From Acanthosepion lycidas (lineage: Eukaryota; Mollusca; Cephalopoda; Sepiida; Sepiidae): a stretch of 64,000 nucleotides of DNA. Shown piece after piece: positions 32,051 through 44,127 of this stretch. The position numbers and the translations under genes were made by a program. Location: positions 87,299,826 through 87,363,825 of the forward strand of contig OZ010573.1 in assembly GCA_963932145.1 (NCBI GenBank), given 5' to 3'. How positions within the stretch are numbered: position 1 is the first letter of the stretch; the number at the start of each line of letters is the position of its first letter. The notes below the pieces were generated by a model. It saw nothing but the letters and a program-made list of their open reading frames with translations, did not search any database and was not told where the DNA came from.

Positions 32051-32115
<65 letters not shown>

Positions 32116-32202
32116 TTTATTTAAAAATATGATTCCAACTCGCTACATAAGAGGTCTCATGTTTCAAAACAAGAGCCGAAAACTTCAAAATAATATTTGA
32201 AT

Positions 32203-32283
<81 letters not shown>

Positions 32284-32299
32284 TTTATTATAAGAGATT
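32035..32299. repeat. Large inverted repeat with twin TA arrays
   Basis: AATCTCTTATAATAAAAATA leading into a TA array (32,054-32,111) is mirrored by a TA array (32,207-32,279) leading into TATTTTTATTATAAGAGATT (32,280-32,299). The non-TA part of the arms is 20-26 bp and exact; with the arrays each arm is about 75-90 bp around a unique loop of about 97 bp. The structure could extrude as a cruciform. Confidence 0.92.
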
Positions 32300-34394
32300 G
32301 TAATAAGACATGTTGAAATTGCTATACAAAAGCTTTTATGTTTCAATACTTTGACTGTACTTCTTCAGGCCATGGTAAGTAACTGGTGATTATATGATTT
32401 TTAAGAACATTTTAAAAGCAACGTGTTTCCTCTTTTTCGAAATGTAACGGTTGGGAGACATAAGGTCACAATTAAATATATACTTGTGGGTATGTCTTGA
32501 TTAATCAATTAAATGTGTAGATCTGCGCTAAAGAGAAAACTATTATCAGAGGATGAAGGTCGGGAGGTATTTTTCATCCCGGAACATATGTAAGCAACAA
32601 ATATATCGGGATTGTAGGCAAAGATGACATGTTCAATTTTTGAAAGGACATCGTGGAGAGGGATAGGATGATAATCAGACGTAAAATTAAATTCAACAAA
32701 AAAAAAATATTTGAAAAATATTAGATTTGGGAAGCTTCTTAAAAGGGCCCATAGATAATATTAAAAATGTGGAACATCTATATAAGATATTAATAATTTT
32801 ACGTACATAGCAATATTAAAGCTGAAATAACAAAATAATTATCGTAGAGGGTGGACCATTATTTACTAATAAATTATAGCTAAAATAAAACATATTTTAA
32901 GGTAAATATAAACTGTGTCAGCAATTTACAGTTAATTCACTCCCTTAGTTTAAGAGGGACATTTGGTCAGCAAATTTGATAATTTCTAGTTTTTCATGTA
33001 CACATCAGAAGTAAGGTTCATTTAAAGATTTACAAGTTCTAGTTTAGTTTAGTATTTTCCATTTTAACGTGATCAACGTTTTGACCCAGAAAACACTGTT
33101 TTAATAAAAGGTGAATATCATTAATTCAGCCAAAGAAGCCCTTTCTGCTAATAAATTTGTAGTGAAACAATATGGGATAATTAAAACATAAAAATACTGA
33201 ATTGGAATTTGTCAAAAAATGAATTCCTATAATGATAAATTAAACAGGAAAGGTTAAAATGAATCACATTTTCGTTTCGTTAATATAGATTTTTCCTAAT
33301 GTTGACGTCACATCATCAGTGAAAAATATCGAGGTAAAATATAATTTTAATTGTATTTTATATTTGCCATTCCGTAGGATTCTCATCCATATTTACTCTC
33401 ATTAAAATGTCTTATGTGTCCAATCTTTACTTCTGCATTTATTTTTTATTTATGAATACTGGCACGATTATCCGGTAAAAACGCCTAAGTCTATTATTTG
33501 CATAACACAAAAAATATAATTTGTGTCTTGTAAAAACATACAAAACAAAAGTCAAGCATCGGTTCTACAGGTTTTCTATTACATGTAAAATAATTACATA
33601 GAGAAATGGCTAGATGTAACCGTTAATTGTCTATGCTAACAGATTCTTGTGTCACACTTCTTGCTTGTTGAACTCTCTTCCGGCCTCTTGCTTTCTAGTC
33701 AACTTTCTTTTTCAAAAAATTAAATGCACTTTCAACTTTTGTCGTTTTAATTCCTATACATTTATAGTTGCCTCACCTTAATATATTTTCTTTCATTTTC
33801 TTATATTCTTTCGCACTAAGTAATCCTCTGCGTCTTAGAAGCTTTATTTCCTTGCATTGGTGGGAAACGATTTTAAATTTACTTCTTATACTTTAATTAT
33901 TCCTAAATGGATCATTCCCCCCCCAAATCCAAATATAAGTTCATATTCATAATATGTGTATCGTTTAAAAGGAAACGAATTGATACATTAACTTGAGGAT
34001 TTTATTGAACTACCAAGTCAAATAATATTAAACGCGAAGATAAAAGAATTTTAAAGAACAATTGAAAAAAAAATCACCTTTTAGATTTTGTTCTATTTTT
34101 ATTTTTCTATGTGATGTATTCCTTCATGACGTAAACAGTCATGACTAAATTTCGCTGCCCTTTGTAGTTCGAAGCAATGTTTCTTGCCTTAACATCTATC
34201 GCAGTCCCAGCTTTGCTATCTATTTGCATAGACTAGTTAGCTAGGTTATTAGCTGTTTATCTTTTTCCATTCTTAGTTGTGAGTATTAAATTTTACAAGC
34301 CCTCTTTCCTCATTATGTGTACAAGAAATCTCAATTCTCTCATTGTATGTAGTCACTATCTTCCTTTTAGTTCCTATATTCGAAGAAATTAAAT
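32300..34394. other. AT-rich unassigned stretch
   Basis: No frame over 60 codons on either strand apart from the right end, no SINE boxes and no terminal repeats noticed. This is one of the emptiest parts of the window. Confidence 0.5.
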
Positions 34395-34615
34395 CAGTAA
34401 AAATCGGTAAACTTACAATTAGAAAGAGACTATTGGAATTTTCTGGACACGTGAGGCGGAAATTTAACACGGAGAATTTAACACGCCCAGAACTTATTAA
34501 GACGTAAGAAGCATGGGAAAGTGCATGTAACCTACTTAATAGGTTTGCGTTAAGTGAGGACAGAATATGGACAAAAGGGATGATAATTGGGTAAAAGTTA
34601 GTGCAATAAAACATT
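34395..34615 (+). pseudogene. LINE-alpha C-terminal fragment
   Basis: Plus translation KIGKLTIRKRLLEFSGHVRR corresponds to the SIRKRQLKFLGHIMRKEG segment of LINE-alpha, and a later LSEDRIWTKG-like piece could be the extreme C-terminal region. Only the last part of the ORF is recognisable. Confidence 0.65.
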
Positions 34616-35394
34616 AAGTTGTTGAGAGCTATGATAACCTCCATTCGGAATAATAATAAAAAAAAAAACGTACATTTCTGAATTTTTTTTTAATTTAAGC
34701 GCATCCATACTTGTTATTATGCCTTTACTTTTGTTTTTGCATACATTTGACGGTATTTGTATTGTTAAAATATTTATTGAATATTAAGTTCGAAGAGGAA
34801 AACGCGTTGTTTGACTATGAAACAAGTATAGAGGTTTTAATTCCCGTTTGACCTAAGAAAAAAATTTGACAAAGAACCAATCTGAATACCGTTCGTTGAA
34901 CCCATTTTTTGAGTTGAAAACCTTTACGCTATTCCAACAATTGCATGACTTAGTTAAGCAGTAAACACATTTATTTTTTTTCTAATGTCTCTCTTCAAAA
35001 TTCCTGCAACTGAAAAGTCTGGACACACACTTATAAGTGCAATTAACTGAACGGTTTTGATTAAAAAATCAATATAAAAAATTCCTCAACTCTTGACCTA
35101 AATTCGCGGTGAAATTCTTATAGTAATTAAAGTTTAAAAACTGATTAAGCAAATGACTCCTTCGGAAAATAATCGTTGTCATCAATTATAATGCGAATGA
35201 AGTCTAGTTCTCGATCCAACATCCAAGAGTCTTTTTTGTTCGGAAACATTTTTTTTCTCTACTGAAATTTTGAATATGAAGAAATTGTATTGGTCTTCCT
35301 GTTTCTAAAACATGATAGTCTGAGTAAAAATGACTCCTTTAATATCTATTTCTCTTATATTAAATCGTGTTATAAAAGAAATTATTATTTTATA
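34616..35394. other. AT-rich unassigned stretch
   Basis: Nothing recognised. Confidence 0.5.
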
Positions 35395-35945
35395 TTTCCT
35401 TTGATTTCTTTTGTATACTCATTTCTTTCGGGTCCCAACCAGAGATCTAAGTTTTGACTGATTTTGGTTAAATTCGTTTAGTCGCATATCAACTTCCCGA
35501 GGTTACTTAATGCCAAAATCTAAATATTTTGAATGCATTTGTATGCCGTGAACTACAGATAGAATATATTGCTGGTTATTTTAATATAAATATGTATTAT
35601 AAGTAATTTTACCACAAATATATATTGTTGATAATTTTTTTTATATAAAAATGTATTGCTGGTATATTTACAATAAAAAATATATTGTTATACATTCAAA
35701 GTGTTTTGGTTTTATTTGTGTGTTCACTATTTGTCGATAGCTGAGACCTTAACATCTTCTACCAATCCGGCTCAGGGTGAATCAAGGAACAACTGAAATT
35801 AAAAGGTGATTCCACGCTCCTCAAAACCTCTACTCTTCCGATCAAATCATTGCTGCGAATATAGTTTATCGTCATACCCAGTACTAGAGACCTAATGGCA
35901 GAAATTGCATCCCGACATTTTCCCCTGAGCATATTTGTAAAGAAA
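35395..35945 (-). mobile_element. Repeat F, split by repeat E
   Basis: The left part (35,395-35,450: CATTTCTTTCGGGTCCCAAC, AGAGATCTAA) and right part (35,886-35,945: GACATTTTCCCCTGAGCATA, TTGTAAAG) together match the continuous order seen at 58,140-58,240 (CCGGGTACCAACCA, then GTCATTTTCCCCTGAACATT, TTGTAAA). Read on minus, F ends in an (AAT)-rich tail, as SINEs often do. Confidence 0.75.
35451..35885 (+). mobile_element. Repeat E copy 2, inserted in repeat F
   Basis: A 435-bp insertion with a 10-bp target-site duplication bearing one mismatch (AGAGATCTAA 35,441-35,450; AGAGACCTAA 35,886-35,895). It shares with copy 1 the 5' block TTTAGTCGCATATCAACTTC, a central minisatellite of AAAATGTATTGCTGGT-type units (about five here), and the 3' block ending CCCAGTACTAG. 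Confidence 0.8.
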
Positions 35946-36169
35946 AAAGTTTGTGTATGTATGTATTTGAACGGGAGTGAGAGAGAGAGAGAGAACAGTA
36001 TGCCAAAAAATTATGCTGGAGTACAAATATACGAAACACCAGTCTTAAATAGCGTTTCATATGTCTTGCATGGCGTCAGACCCGTTTGGAAACTGTCAGC
36101 TGTATACAAGCGCTTTCTAAAATCAATGACTGTAAATGGTTTTGATTGTGTTAAGCGTGGGTCGTGGCG

Positions 36170-36480
36170 AAGATCACCCTTCTTCAAACCATGTGAACTG
36201 TAATCACAGACAGAGAGCTGTACCAAAATAGCCGAAACGACATCACTTGATGATTTTCAAGAATTAAAATAGATATCAATATAAACATGAAGAGAAAATC
36301 ATCACATAATGCAGATGTTCGTATTCCAAAAATCTTCAAATAAAGGGTTAGGAAGGAAAACCCTATCAATACTGAAAAGAACGACTTAAGAAACGTATTG
36401 TACTGAAAAATTGTTTTAGGAAAATATATATATATATATATATGGCTGCTCGGTGAATGAATGCTGAATATGGAAAAGGC
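36170..36480 (+). repeat. Repeat J copy 2
   Basis: Diverged partner of 29,880-30,215 with the same order of blocks; it contains a short TA run (36,425-36,443) absent from copy 1. Confidence 0.6.
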
Positions 36481-36614
36481 TAAAATTATTAGTACCTGTG
36501 GAGGTTGTGTTAATGGATGGATGAAAAATTGTTGATTAAATTAGGCTGCGTGATAAAATTAACAATTTCCTCTCACATTAAATTTTAGTGTTCAACAAAC
36601 ATAGAAGAAGGACA

Positions 36615-37625
36615 ACATGAGAAACAACAGTCAGTTTTTGCACAACAACGAATAAAAGATTTATATAAACAAGAGATACAAAAACAAGTGGAGTAAAGAG
36701 GTGGTTTTAAAAAGTTCAAACGTCCTTTTATGTTTTAGGTGAAAAGTTATCAAAGTTCTGGTTTGATAGATTGTAATTTGTTGAAGGTCTATACAATAAT
36801 GAGAAAGTGTGTTGTAATTTAAGAAAGTGATAAACAGTTCACGTTTGTTACTAAAAATTAGAAAAATATGTTTACGACTTACTTTAAGGTTGATGGAATT
36901 GTTGTTCTTTGATTGGTTTTCACTTGTTCGAAGAAAATATTCTGTAATTGAAATACGTGTTTTTTAAACAAGCTGCGTTTATGTTAATTGCGATAATTAA
37001 CGTTGAGCTTGAAAATGTATGAAAAAGATTCTTGTATTAAGATTCTTGTATATGGAAAACTCGAGTTGATTGTTCATCATAAAATATTGCTGTTTGAGTG
37101 AGTTCTTTCAGGCTGGAATCATGTTAACATGTTACATGAGAAACAACAGTTTTTGCACAACAATGAATAAAATATTTATATAAACAAGAGATACAAAAAC
37201 AAGTGGAGTAAAGAGGTGGTTTTAAAAAGTTCAAACGTCCTTTTATGTTTAGATGAAAGGTTATCAAAGTTTTGGTTTAATAGATTATAATTTGTTGAAT
37301 GGTCTGTACAATAATGAGAAAGTGTGTTGTAATTTACGAAAATGATAAACAGTTGAAGTTTGTTACTAAAACTTGGAAAAATATGTTTACGACTTACGTT
37401 AAGGTTGATGGAATTGTTGTTCTTTGAAAATATTCTGTAGTTGAAATAAGTGTGTGTGTGTTTTTTTAAACAAGCTGTGTTTATGTTAATAGCGATAATT
37501 GACGTTGAGCTTGAAAATGTATGAAAAGGATTCTTGTATTAAGTTGAATTTGGAAGACTTGAGTTGATTGTTCATCATAAAATATTGCTGTGTGAATGAG
37601 CGTTCGCTCAGGCTGGAATCATCTT
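36615..37625. repeat. Tandem duplication, two units about 519 bp apart
   Basis: Unit 1 (36,615-37,125) and unit 2 (37,134-37,625) are alike throughout: both begin ACATGAGAAACAACAGT, both contain ACAAGTGGAGTAAAGAGGTG and CGTCCTTTTATGTTT, and both end AGGCTGGAATCAT. Small indels separate them (unit 2 lacks a stretch around 36,910-36,935 and has a GTGTGTGTG insertion). No coding frame. It could be a satellite dimer or two adjacent terminal-repeat-like sequences; class unresolved. Confidence 0.88.
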
Positions 37626-38027
37626 AAGGAAATTTAGTGTAAAGCGTGGAACTGTGTGACGAGTTCAAAGGATTCCGATCGGCTGACTGTCGAAGATGAA
37701 AGACGTTTCATGTTTTATTGCTAACTTTGGTTACGTGGTAGGAACAGAGAAGCTTGATAGATATTGGCGGAATTATCTTTTTAGTAAGGTCAAAAATTAG
37801 GTCGATGTTATTAAATATTAAGTGACCAATTAGAAGTTAAGATTTTCTAAAAATATTTATTAAGCTAACAAGCTCTGTGATCCACTTTTTGCACGAAAAT
37901 TGATGTTGATAAAAAAGATGGTGGCGGGGTGCTAAAGTACCAGTACCTACGTGATAAGAGTATAGCAAACACCTGCGTCGCGGCCAAACGCGTGTGATAT
38001 GTTATTAGGTGTTGAAAAACAGAGTAT
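37626..38027. other. Unassigned stretch
   Basis: No family recognised. Confidence 0.45.
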
Positions 38028-38029
38028 AA

Positions 38030-38109
<80 letters not shown>

Positions 38110-38157
38110 TGTTAGTAGTAGTAGTAGTAGTAGTATTGTTGTTGTTATTATTATTAC
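38028..38157. repeat. (CTT)n(ATT)n(GTA)n(GTT)n trinucleotide array
   Basis: Successive trinucleotide tracts, each apparently derived from the previous by single-base change. The 99-codon minus frame across it is an artefact. Confidence 0.95.
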
Positions 38158-39175
38158 TAACCACTTATTATTAGTTTGTATATTTCATAACATGCGTGTG
38201 TGTGGGAGTGTGTGCACGAGAGCGCCCGGGAACACAGACATAACTGGGTCGGTGACGATGTCGCGGTTAGGCCACTGTGATGGAAGGACTTGAAACCTTT
38301 GACACAGTTTCCTTTAGGAGGAGGAAACCCCAGATGTAATATCCGCCTGAGGGCTGATTCGGATATCTCCCATCTGCTTGTCTCTGGCTTTCGTAGCATT
38401 GTAATTGTGATTTGTTATGGTTTGTTACAAATCATACATGACTTCAGCACGCAGTCATTGCTGATATCATAACATCTATTGTTGCTACACAGCTATGGAT
38501 TAATTTGCAGACTATACTGCGATCACTAGCTGTGTTTGCAAATGTCAACTGTGAATTCAAAAGCGGAACCTGTTAATTTGTCAGCGATGGTCATAATCAT
38601 CTTTTGAGTTGGTAGTCATCACGTAAGTATGTATAGGAACATATATGCACGCCACTTAAATAAATTTCATGCATATTTGAATATCTCGGAATGTGTTTGC
38701 GCCAGTAGACCAACAGGCCTGTGGAAGAATAGGAAACTGCTTATATTACGTAACAAATGCTTATTTTACAACATAATATCCTTCTTTGTAAAGGCACTTA
38801 AATAATTATTAATTATAACATGAAAAGAATATAAGAGATGATTTCATACTCCTTCTTTTATAGAAATTACCTTCACCGAATGATGTGTCTCTGATATGAT
38901 AGGTAAATAGGTAGTGTAGCTGTGTACATGTGTCTCTGGCAGCAAATATGATTTAATACTGTTTGAACAAATGTGTGTCGTTAGTTGAAAGACAGAGGTC
39001 AGTATCTTTCTGGATGCAACTGTTTTAATTGTTGTTGCTTTAAATTAGGAAACATTCTGAAGTGAAAACACCTAGAAGAGAAAACTGCGTTTGGGCATCT
39101 TCTTTATTTGTTATTCACTGTAGCTTTTTGCTATATCTCTCAAACCCTGTTCTACCATCCATTTACTCAAGCTCA
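38158..39175. other. Unassigned stretch with a moderate-GC block
   Basis: 38,215-38,400 has raised GC content (CGAGAGCGCCCGGGAAC, GGTCGGTGACGATGTCGC) with open frames on both strands; unrecognised and single-copy here. The rest shows nothing. Confidence 0.4.
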
Positions 39176-39184
39176 TCAAGTATC

Positions 39185-39470
39185 TGTCTATATTTATGAG
39201 ATGAGGTATTATGTACACTATTTACAATATTCGAACTATTGCCAACTTTTTTGGCCGGAATGTCGAACTGAACCCTTTATTTCTCTCACTGGGTTAGACT
39301 GTTCTAGTTCCACGTGCCATGTTATCAGTTATCTGTTATATACCCTCTGCCTTAACCGGCAGAGGGTATATAACAGTATTGAACATAGCATACGTTGTAT
39401 ATAACAACGTATTGAAGTGAGACTCTTTGGGTCTTGTCACTGGATCTAACCAACACCTTTGTCCACTGTG
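39185..39470 (-). mobile_element. SINE-C, minus, head and body
   Basis: The body in reverse (ATGGCACGTGGAACTAGAAC; the GGCC-rich core has been lost to deletion) is followed by the head in the same orientation (CACAGTGGACAAAGGTGTTG, TCCAGTGACAAGACCC). Between head and body an internal palindrome, CCCTCTGCC-TTAACC-GGCAGAGGG, leads to TATATAACA duplications. Confidence 0.78.
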
Positions 39471-39654
39471 TCACGTGTCCTTGAGGACATCTGTGTATGG
39501 ATTTCTGAGCATTATAAATCTAATGTCTTCAGTAACCATTTTTTACCAGTGCTCTTATTGCAATTTTTTGTTGTTATCATTTCATGTTTTTACCAGAGCT
39601 CATATTACAACTTTTTGTTATTATCGCCTTTCTCTGACTCTCCTTATTACCATC

Positions 39655-39885
39655 GGCATTTGCGCGTAAGTGTATATGTAATCCAACTAATATTGGGACA
39701 CGGCTCTACGTTTAACAGTTTCGAGCCGTTATGCATTACACCAGTCACATATTCAAGCTTACAGGATTTGATATTACCAAGCTATCACAAATCTAGGTGT
39801 TGACTAACTTCAGCATTGCTTAATTTCGGTGATCTGATAGGAACCGGGATTTCAACGCTATATGGCCGTAACCCTGAGGAAAATT
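39655..39885 (-). mobile_element. Composite 5S rRNA/tRNA-like SINE, copy 1
   Basis: The minus-strand head (39,885 to about 39,800) is 5S-derived: TATGGCCGTAA in reverse on plus is ATATGGCCGTAACC, with GCTTAATTTCGGTGATCTGA. It continues without a break into GTAAGCTTGAATATGTGACT, GTGTAATGCATAACGGCTCG, then a decayed SINE-A-like body ending near 39,655. The order is identical to copy 2. Confidence 0.75.
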
Positions 39886-40100
39886 ATAACAATGCCCAAT
39901 AACTTATGAGAGAGTTGCATGCACTTTTTGACGACTGCATATGACAGTGGAGTTGAACGAACAATTTTTTTGATAGCACAAACAACTTGCACGACTATTT
40001 CAAATAATTCGGCCCAAATAACACACATTTTTTGTTAAACTAATTTTATTGACATGGCGTATTTCGTTATTTTATATAACATTAAATACTATTTTTATTA
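39886..40100. other. Unassigned short stretch
   Basis: Nothing recognised. Confidence 0.5.
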
Positions 40101-40202
40101 TTAGATTGGTGCAAAAATAATTACGTAATAATGTCGGTTTTTGACGTATTTTTTAACGTCAAAAAACGATATTATTACGTCATTATTTTTGCACCAACCT
40201 AA
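40101..40202. mobile_element. Mariner-derived MITE, copy 3
   Basis: TTAGATTGGTGCAAAAATAA ... TTATTTTTGCACCAACCTAA; 102 bp, almost fully self-complementary with core TTTTTTGACGT/ACGTCAAAAAA. TA flanks on both sides. Confidence 0.93.
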
Positions 40203-41180
40203 TAATATTATTTTAAGATGAGCTGAAGTGAATTATGTTGATCTTTGTGACAGTGATTGTCATCATATCGTATGATCAAACGTATGCTCCGACAGAATTT
40301 TTTTTTCAATTGATTAATTCACAATTTGAAAATCAGAATTTTCTTGAAGCTTGAGATATTTTTGATTATTTTATTTTTCCAGTTACACCGATGTAACAAA
40401 GTTTAAGTAAACGAATTAAAGGGACAGAGAACCAAGTACAGAAAAAAAAAGGTCTGCTTTAATTTTAACCTTTTCGTAAATTTGTATCAATTTTTCGCAG
40501 CGTGTAAATGAATTGTACATTCGAATCCTTTGCAAAGAAGAAAGTTGGTTAAAAAGAAATCACGCGCAATCTTTCGTTAAATCAAAGTCTTTATCTTCAT
40601 ATTTATTTATCTCGAAAAATAACTCGACAAAAAATAAAAGAATATATACAATATCCAAGTGAGATTTGAAACCGGGGCATGCAATCTAAACGCATTTAAT
40701 TGTAAATAAAATCATGTCATTGTTTGTGTTTGATACATACATTGATCATTTTGCCGAAAGAAGTATCAGTAACTATCTCTAAATCCATCTTCTAGAGGAA
40801 AAAGCAACAAACTCAACTGCTTTTATTTTCTTATTTAAATGATTCAAACATAACACTAAGGCTTCTCTCACTCAGATCTTCCACGTTCTCTAAGCTTGTG
40901 AACAGGACTAGTGTAGATTTAAACTGAAGTTTTCGCTACATTTCTAATTTCGATTATCTTAAAAAATGAACGATTTAGAAGATTATACCAAGTTCAAGGA
41001 AAATATTAAAAAATACTAATAATTAACAATGTATTAAACGGAAAGTATTATCCAGAAAAAAAAAAAAAGATCTACAGTGCACCCTTAGCATATATGGAAC
41101 ATTTGCCATGAAATAATCAGCATGCAGGTTATTTAAAGCTGGAGTATATTTTTAGATTGTCAGAATTTTTAAAAGATATT
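40203..41180. other. AT-rich unassigned stretch
   Basis: Nothing recognised. Confidence 0.5.
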
Positions 41181-41184
41181 AATG

Positions 41185-41462
41185 ATTTATAATTAACCCA
41201 TAGTTGGTGTGAGAATGAAATGGATCCATAACTTTCCCAATGGTATTTGCGTATAAGTGAATATGGCGAACTAGAACAGGAACTCAGCTCTCTGATTTGA
41301 AATTCTGAACCGTTATACATTACACCAGCCGCACATCCAAGCTTACAGCACCTGTTATTCCCAAACAGTCACGTCTCTAGTTACTGACTAAATGGAGGTT
41401 GCTTAACTTTCGTGATCGTACGAAAACCGGTGTTTCCACGTGATATAGCCGTAAACCGAGAA
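41185..41462 (-). mobile_element. Composite 5S rRNA/tRNA-like SINE, copy 2
   Basis: On the minus strand: a 5S-derived head (plus-strand GGTTGCTTAACTTTCGTGAT, CGAAAACCGGTGTTTCCACG), then a linker (plus ATCCAAGCTTACAGCACCTG, CGTTATACATTACACCAGCC), then a SINE-A-type body: ATTTCAAATCAGAGAGCTGA, the CATATTCACTTATACGC equivalent, and CCATTGGGAAAGTTATGGAT. It therefore joins a 5S promoter region to a tRNA-SINE body. 278 bp. Confidence 0.78.
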
Positions 41463-41469
41463 GTCTTTT

Positions 41470-41945
41470 AAATGATCGTGTGAAATCTGATACGGAACTC
41501 CGGAGGTGAATTGGAATATCGAAAGGGCCTACCGAAAACTAAACAAAGTATTATCAAACTGGAAAGTTTCGTTAGAAACAAAGAAAAGAGTGTTGAACTT
41601 TTGTGTAATATCAATATTCCTTTATGGCAATGGATGCTGTTTCCTCACAGATGAAGAAGAAACTTGAAGCAACAGAAATCTGGTGCTACAAAAGGAAGCT
41701 GAGAATACGTTAGAAAGATAATGGGAGTAATTAGGAGGTTTACAGAAAAATGGAAACAAAAATGACATTTAGAATGGAGAAAGACAGTTGAAATTTCCCA
41801 GACATTTAATTGGAAAAGAGGGCTTGGAAAATTTGAAATGCCGCTGAAATGTTGAAGGCAAGAGAGACAGCTTCAAACAGCGAATAAACTATCAAATGAG
41901 CTTGTGTAAATGGATGGGAAAACATGGGAGCGTTACTAAAAAGAA
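41470..41945 (+). pseudogene. LINE-alpha 3' fragment
   Basis: Recognisable pieces: KLSNWKVSLETKKR region (41,560-41,590), VISIFLYGNGCCFLTDEEET-like (41,600-41,660), ATEIWCYKRKLRI (41,672-41,710), FRMEKDS.NFPDI-like (41,765-41,810) and the C-terminal LCKWMGKHG region to about 41,940. Frame-broken. It starts almost directly after the composite SINE. Confidence 0.8.
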
Positions 41946-42620
41946 AATAATTTATAGTCATATTTCCGTAATTAGCCTATAAAATCACTAAAAATTACTT
42001 TACTATTCTTTGGGTTCATTTGGTTGGGATGCCTGAATTTTGGCTTTGTTCAGATTTATTGGTGCTTGTAATATTTGGCATGTGTTACAAAGATTGAAAT
42101 CAATTGTATAAGTGTGTGCCTTGTTGGCAATCTTTTGATTGGCCGAATTACAGATCTAGATAATTGCTTATTAGGAATTTAATCGACAACAGTTTAGTTA
42201 TTGCCAATTTGGCTACGTAATAACATGATTAACTCATTCGTTATTATTACTGAATTCTGGAAAGTAGTTGATTATGATATTTGACCAAGCATCAGCTTCT
42301 GTTATTAAAGGAGTTCATCGAGAATCAATGATGACCCAACCTAGCACAGCTAGGTGCCTTGTGCCGGTTGATATGGCTGCAATGGTTGGCGCTGAGCCAC
42401 AGCAACCCTCTTTTCCTATTCCTACAATCCTAAGACACACAATGTGTGGCTTCTGTGAAGATGAATCAGACCGCAAAATAAATCACATAATACCAGATAG
42501 TAATGAGTTATAAAATGTCTTTGGGTTTGAATTTAAAGTTTTTATTTCTCCTAGACCGGTTGCCAGTCATAGCTATAGAACTCAGTCAATCCTGCTATTA
42601 ATCCATATCTAGGGGAGAAA
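41946..42620. other. Unassigned stretch with an unrecognised frame
   Basis: 42,268-42,513 encodes 81 codons (includes HTMCGFCEDESD); no family recognised and no splice context evident. It contains the small palindrome ACCTAGCACAGCTAGGT. Confidence 0.4.
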
Positions 42621-42624
42621 AATG

Positions 42625-42747
42625 GATGCATACCTTTCCCAAGGGCATTAGCACGTAAGTGAATGTAATGAATTAGACTGGAATTCGAACTTGGCTCTGC
42701 GATCCCTCAATCAGTGTTGTAAAGTCATTACTTCACCGTGCCGCCCC
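42625..42747 (-). mobile_element. SINE-A, minus, 5' half
   Basis: The minus strand begins GGCGGCACGGTGAAGTAATG (A-box), then GCAGAGCCAAGTTCGAATTC (B-box), then ACATTCACTTACGTGCTAAT and CCTTGGGAAAGG. It is truncated before the CACGCATGACAC tail. Confidence 0.85.
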
Positions 42748-42755
42748 TCTATCTC

Positions 42756-42807
42756 TCTCTCCCCCTCTCTCTCTCTCTCTATCTCTCTCTATCTATCTAT
42801 CTATCTA

Positions 42808-42866
<59 letters not shown>
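42756..42866. repeat. (TC)n(TATC)n(TA)n compound microsatellite
   Basis: Begins a few bases from the SINE-A 5' end; TC-rich, then TATC units, then TA from 42,811. Confidence 0.95.
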
Positions 42867-42868
<2 letters not shown>

Positions 42869-44127
42869 TCTTGAGGTTTCTCCTATATATATTTTCTATT
42901 CTCCTGTATGAACACAAAAAAGACAACGCAAAAAACACTTTGTTTGTTCATCGTAACGAAACGGACCAAAATTTTGACCTAAAAATCCTACCCTAAATAA
43001 AAAAAATAATAATTCAGAGACGAAAATGTCTACGAAGGGTGTAATCCCTGGTTCATCCACATTACATTTGCCTCAAATTCTTACAATATGGCACCAGTCT
43101 TTGCAACTTTTATGGAGGATATTCTAAAACAAGGTTGATGGAAAGAAAAAGAAAAAAAAAACACATATATACGCATATCTAATACAGTGTAAAAGATTAC
43201 ACACATCAGAAAATTATGACAAGCCACAACGGGAAATCTACAACAAAATCAACTGTGCTATTCTTTTTCAAAACCTAATAGTTTCATTTATTTTCTCTTG
43301 ATTTTTATCGCAAATATAAGAATATCATAATAAAATTATAGTAAACGGGATCCGAAATAAATTTTCCCCTGGTGGGACGCGATCTCGAAACACTTTTGTT
43401 CGGTAATTCTAGCACAACTCGCATGCTGCTGCACTGATTAGGCCACAGAAAGCAAACGCTTCAGGTATTCTGCACTAAAAGCAACTGAAATTAACAGAAA
43501 TGTAATACTTAACAAAAGCTTCATTGAAATATAAATGAAGTTTATATTGAATGGTAATTAACGAGAAGACTTCTGCACCGCAAAATTTAGTAAGTATTAA
43601 TCATCGTAAGCATGAGGTTGTCAATTATTTTACTTATTAGAGGACAGTAGAACAGGTGTTAATTCTAATTTATGGACAGTGTTGGCCAGAAGGGAAACAA
43701 AGTATACGCGGCATTGATTTAATATTTTATCTTTTAGATTTCATTTTCGCCTAGATTATTTCTCAGGTGTGTGACGCCTAGATTAATCAAAGGCGAAGGT
43801 GTTGCCACGAGTGATTAGAAGAAAAACAAAATTATAGCCATCGATATATGTGTGTATGTGCACGCGCATGTGTGGGCCTTTTTGCGCGTGTGTGTATGTG
43901 TATGTGTATGTATATATGTATGAACATTTACAGTTCTCAGAGTTCCCATAAAGGAGAGGGTGCTGAAAAGCTCTTTGGCCAATACAATTCAAAAATTGAA
44001 ACCAGTTTGCAGATCTTTACGTAATTGTTTCTTGGTCGGGCTGAGAAACTTTCAGTTCTACATAGTATTCACACGCATGTATTTACACGCACAAATATAT
44101 ATGTATGTATGTATGTATGAGTGTGTA

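Noticed and set aside
36615-37625. Pair of LTRs of one retroelement
   Set aside because: The units are essentially adjacent with no internal region, and I could not identify TG...CA ends; kept as a tandem duplication.
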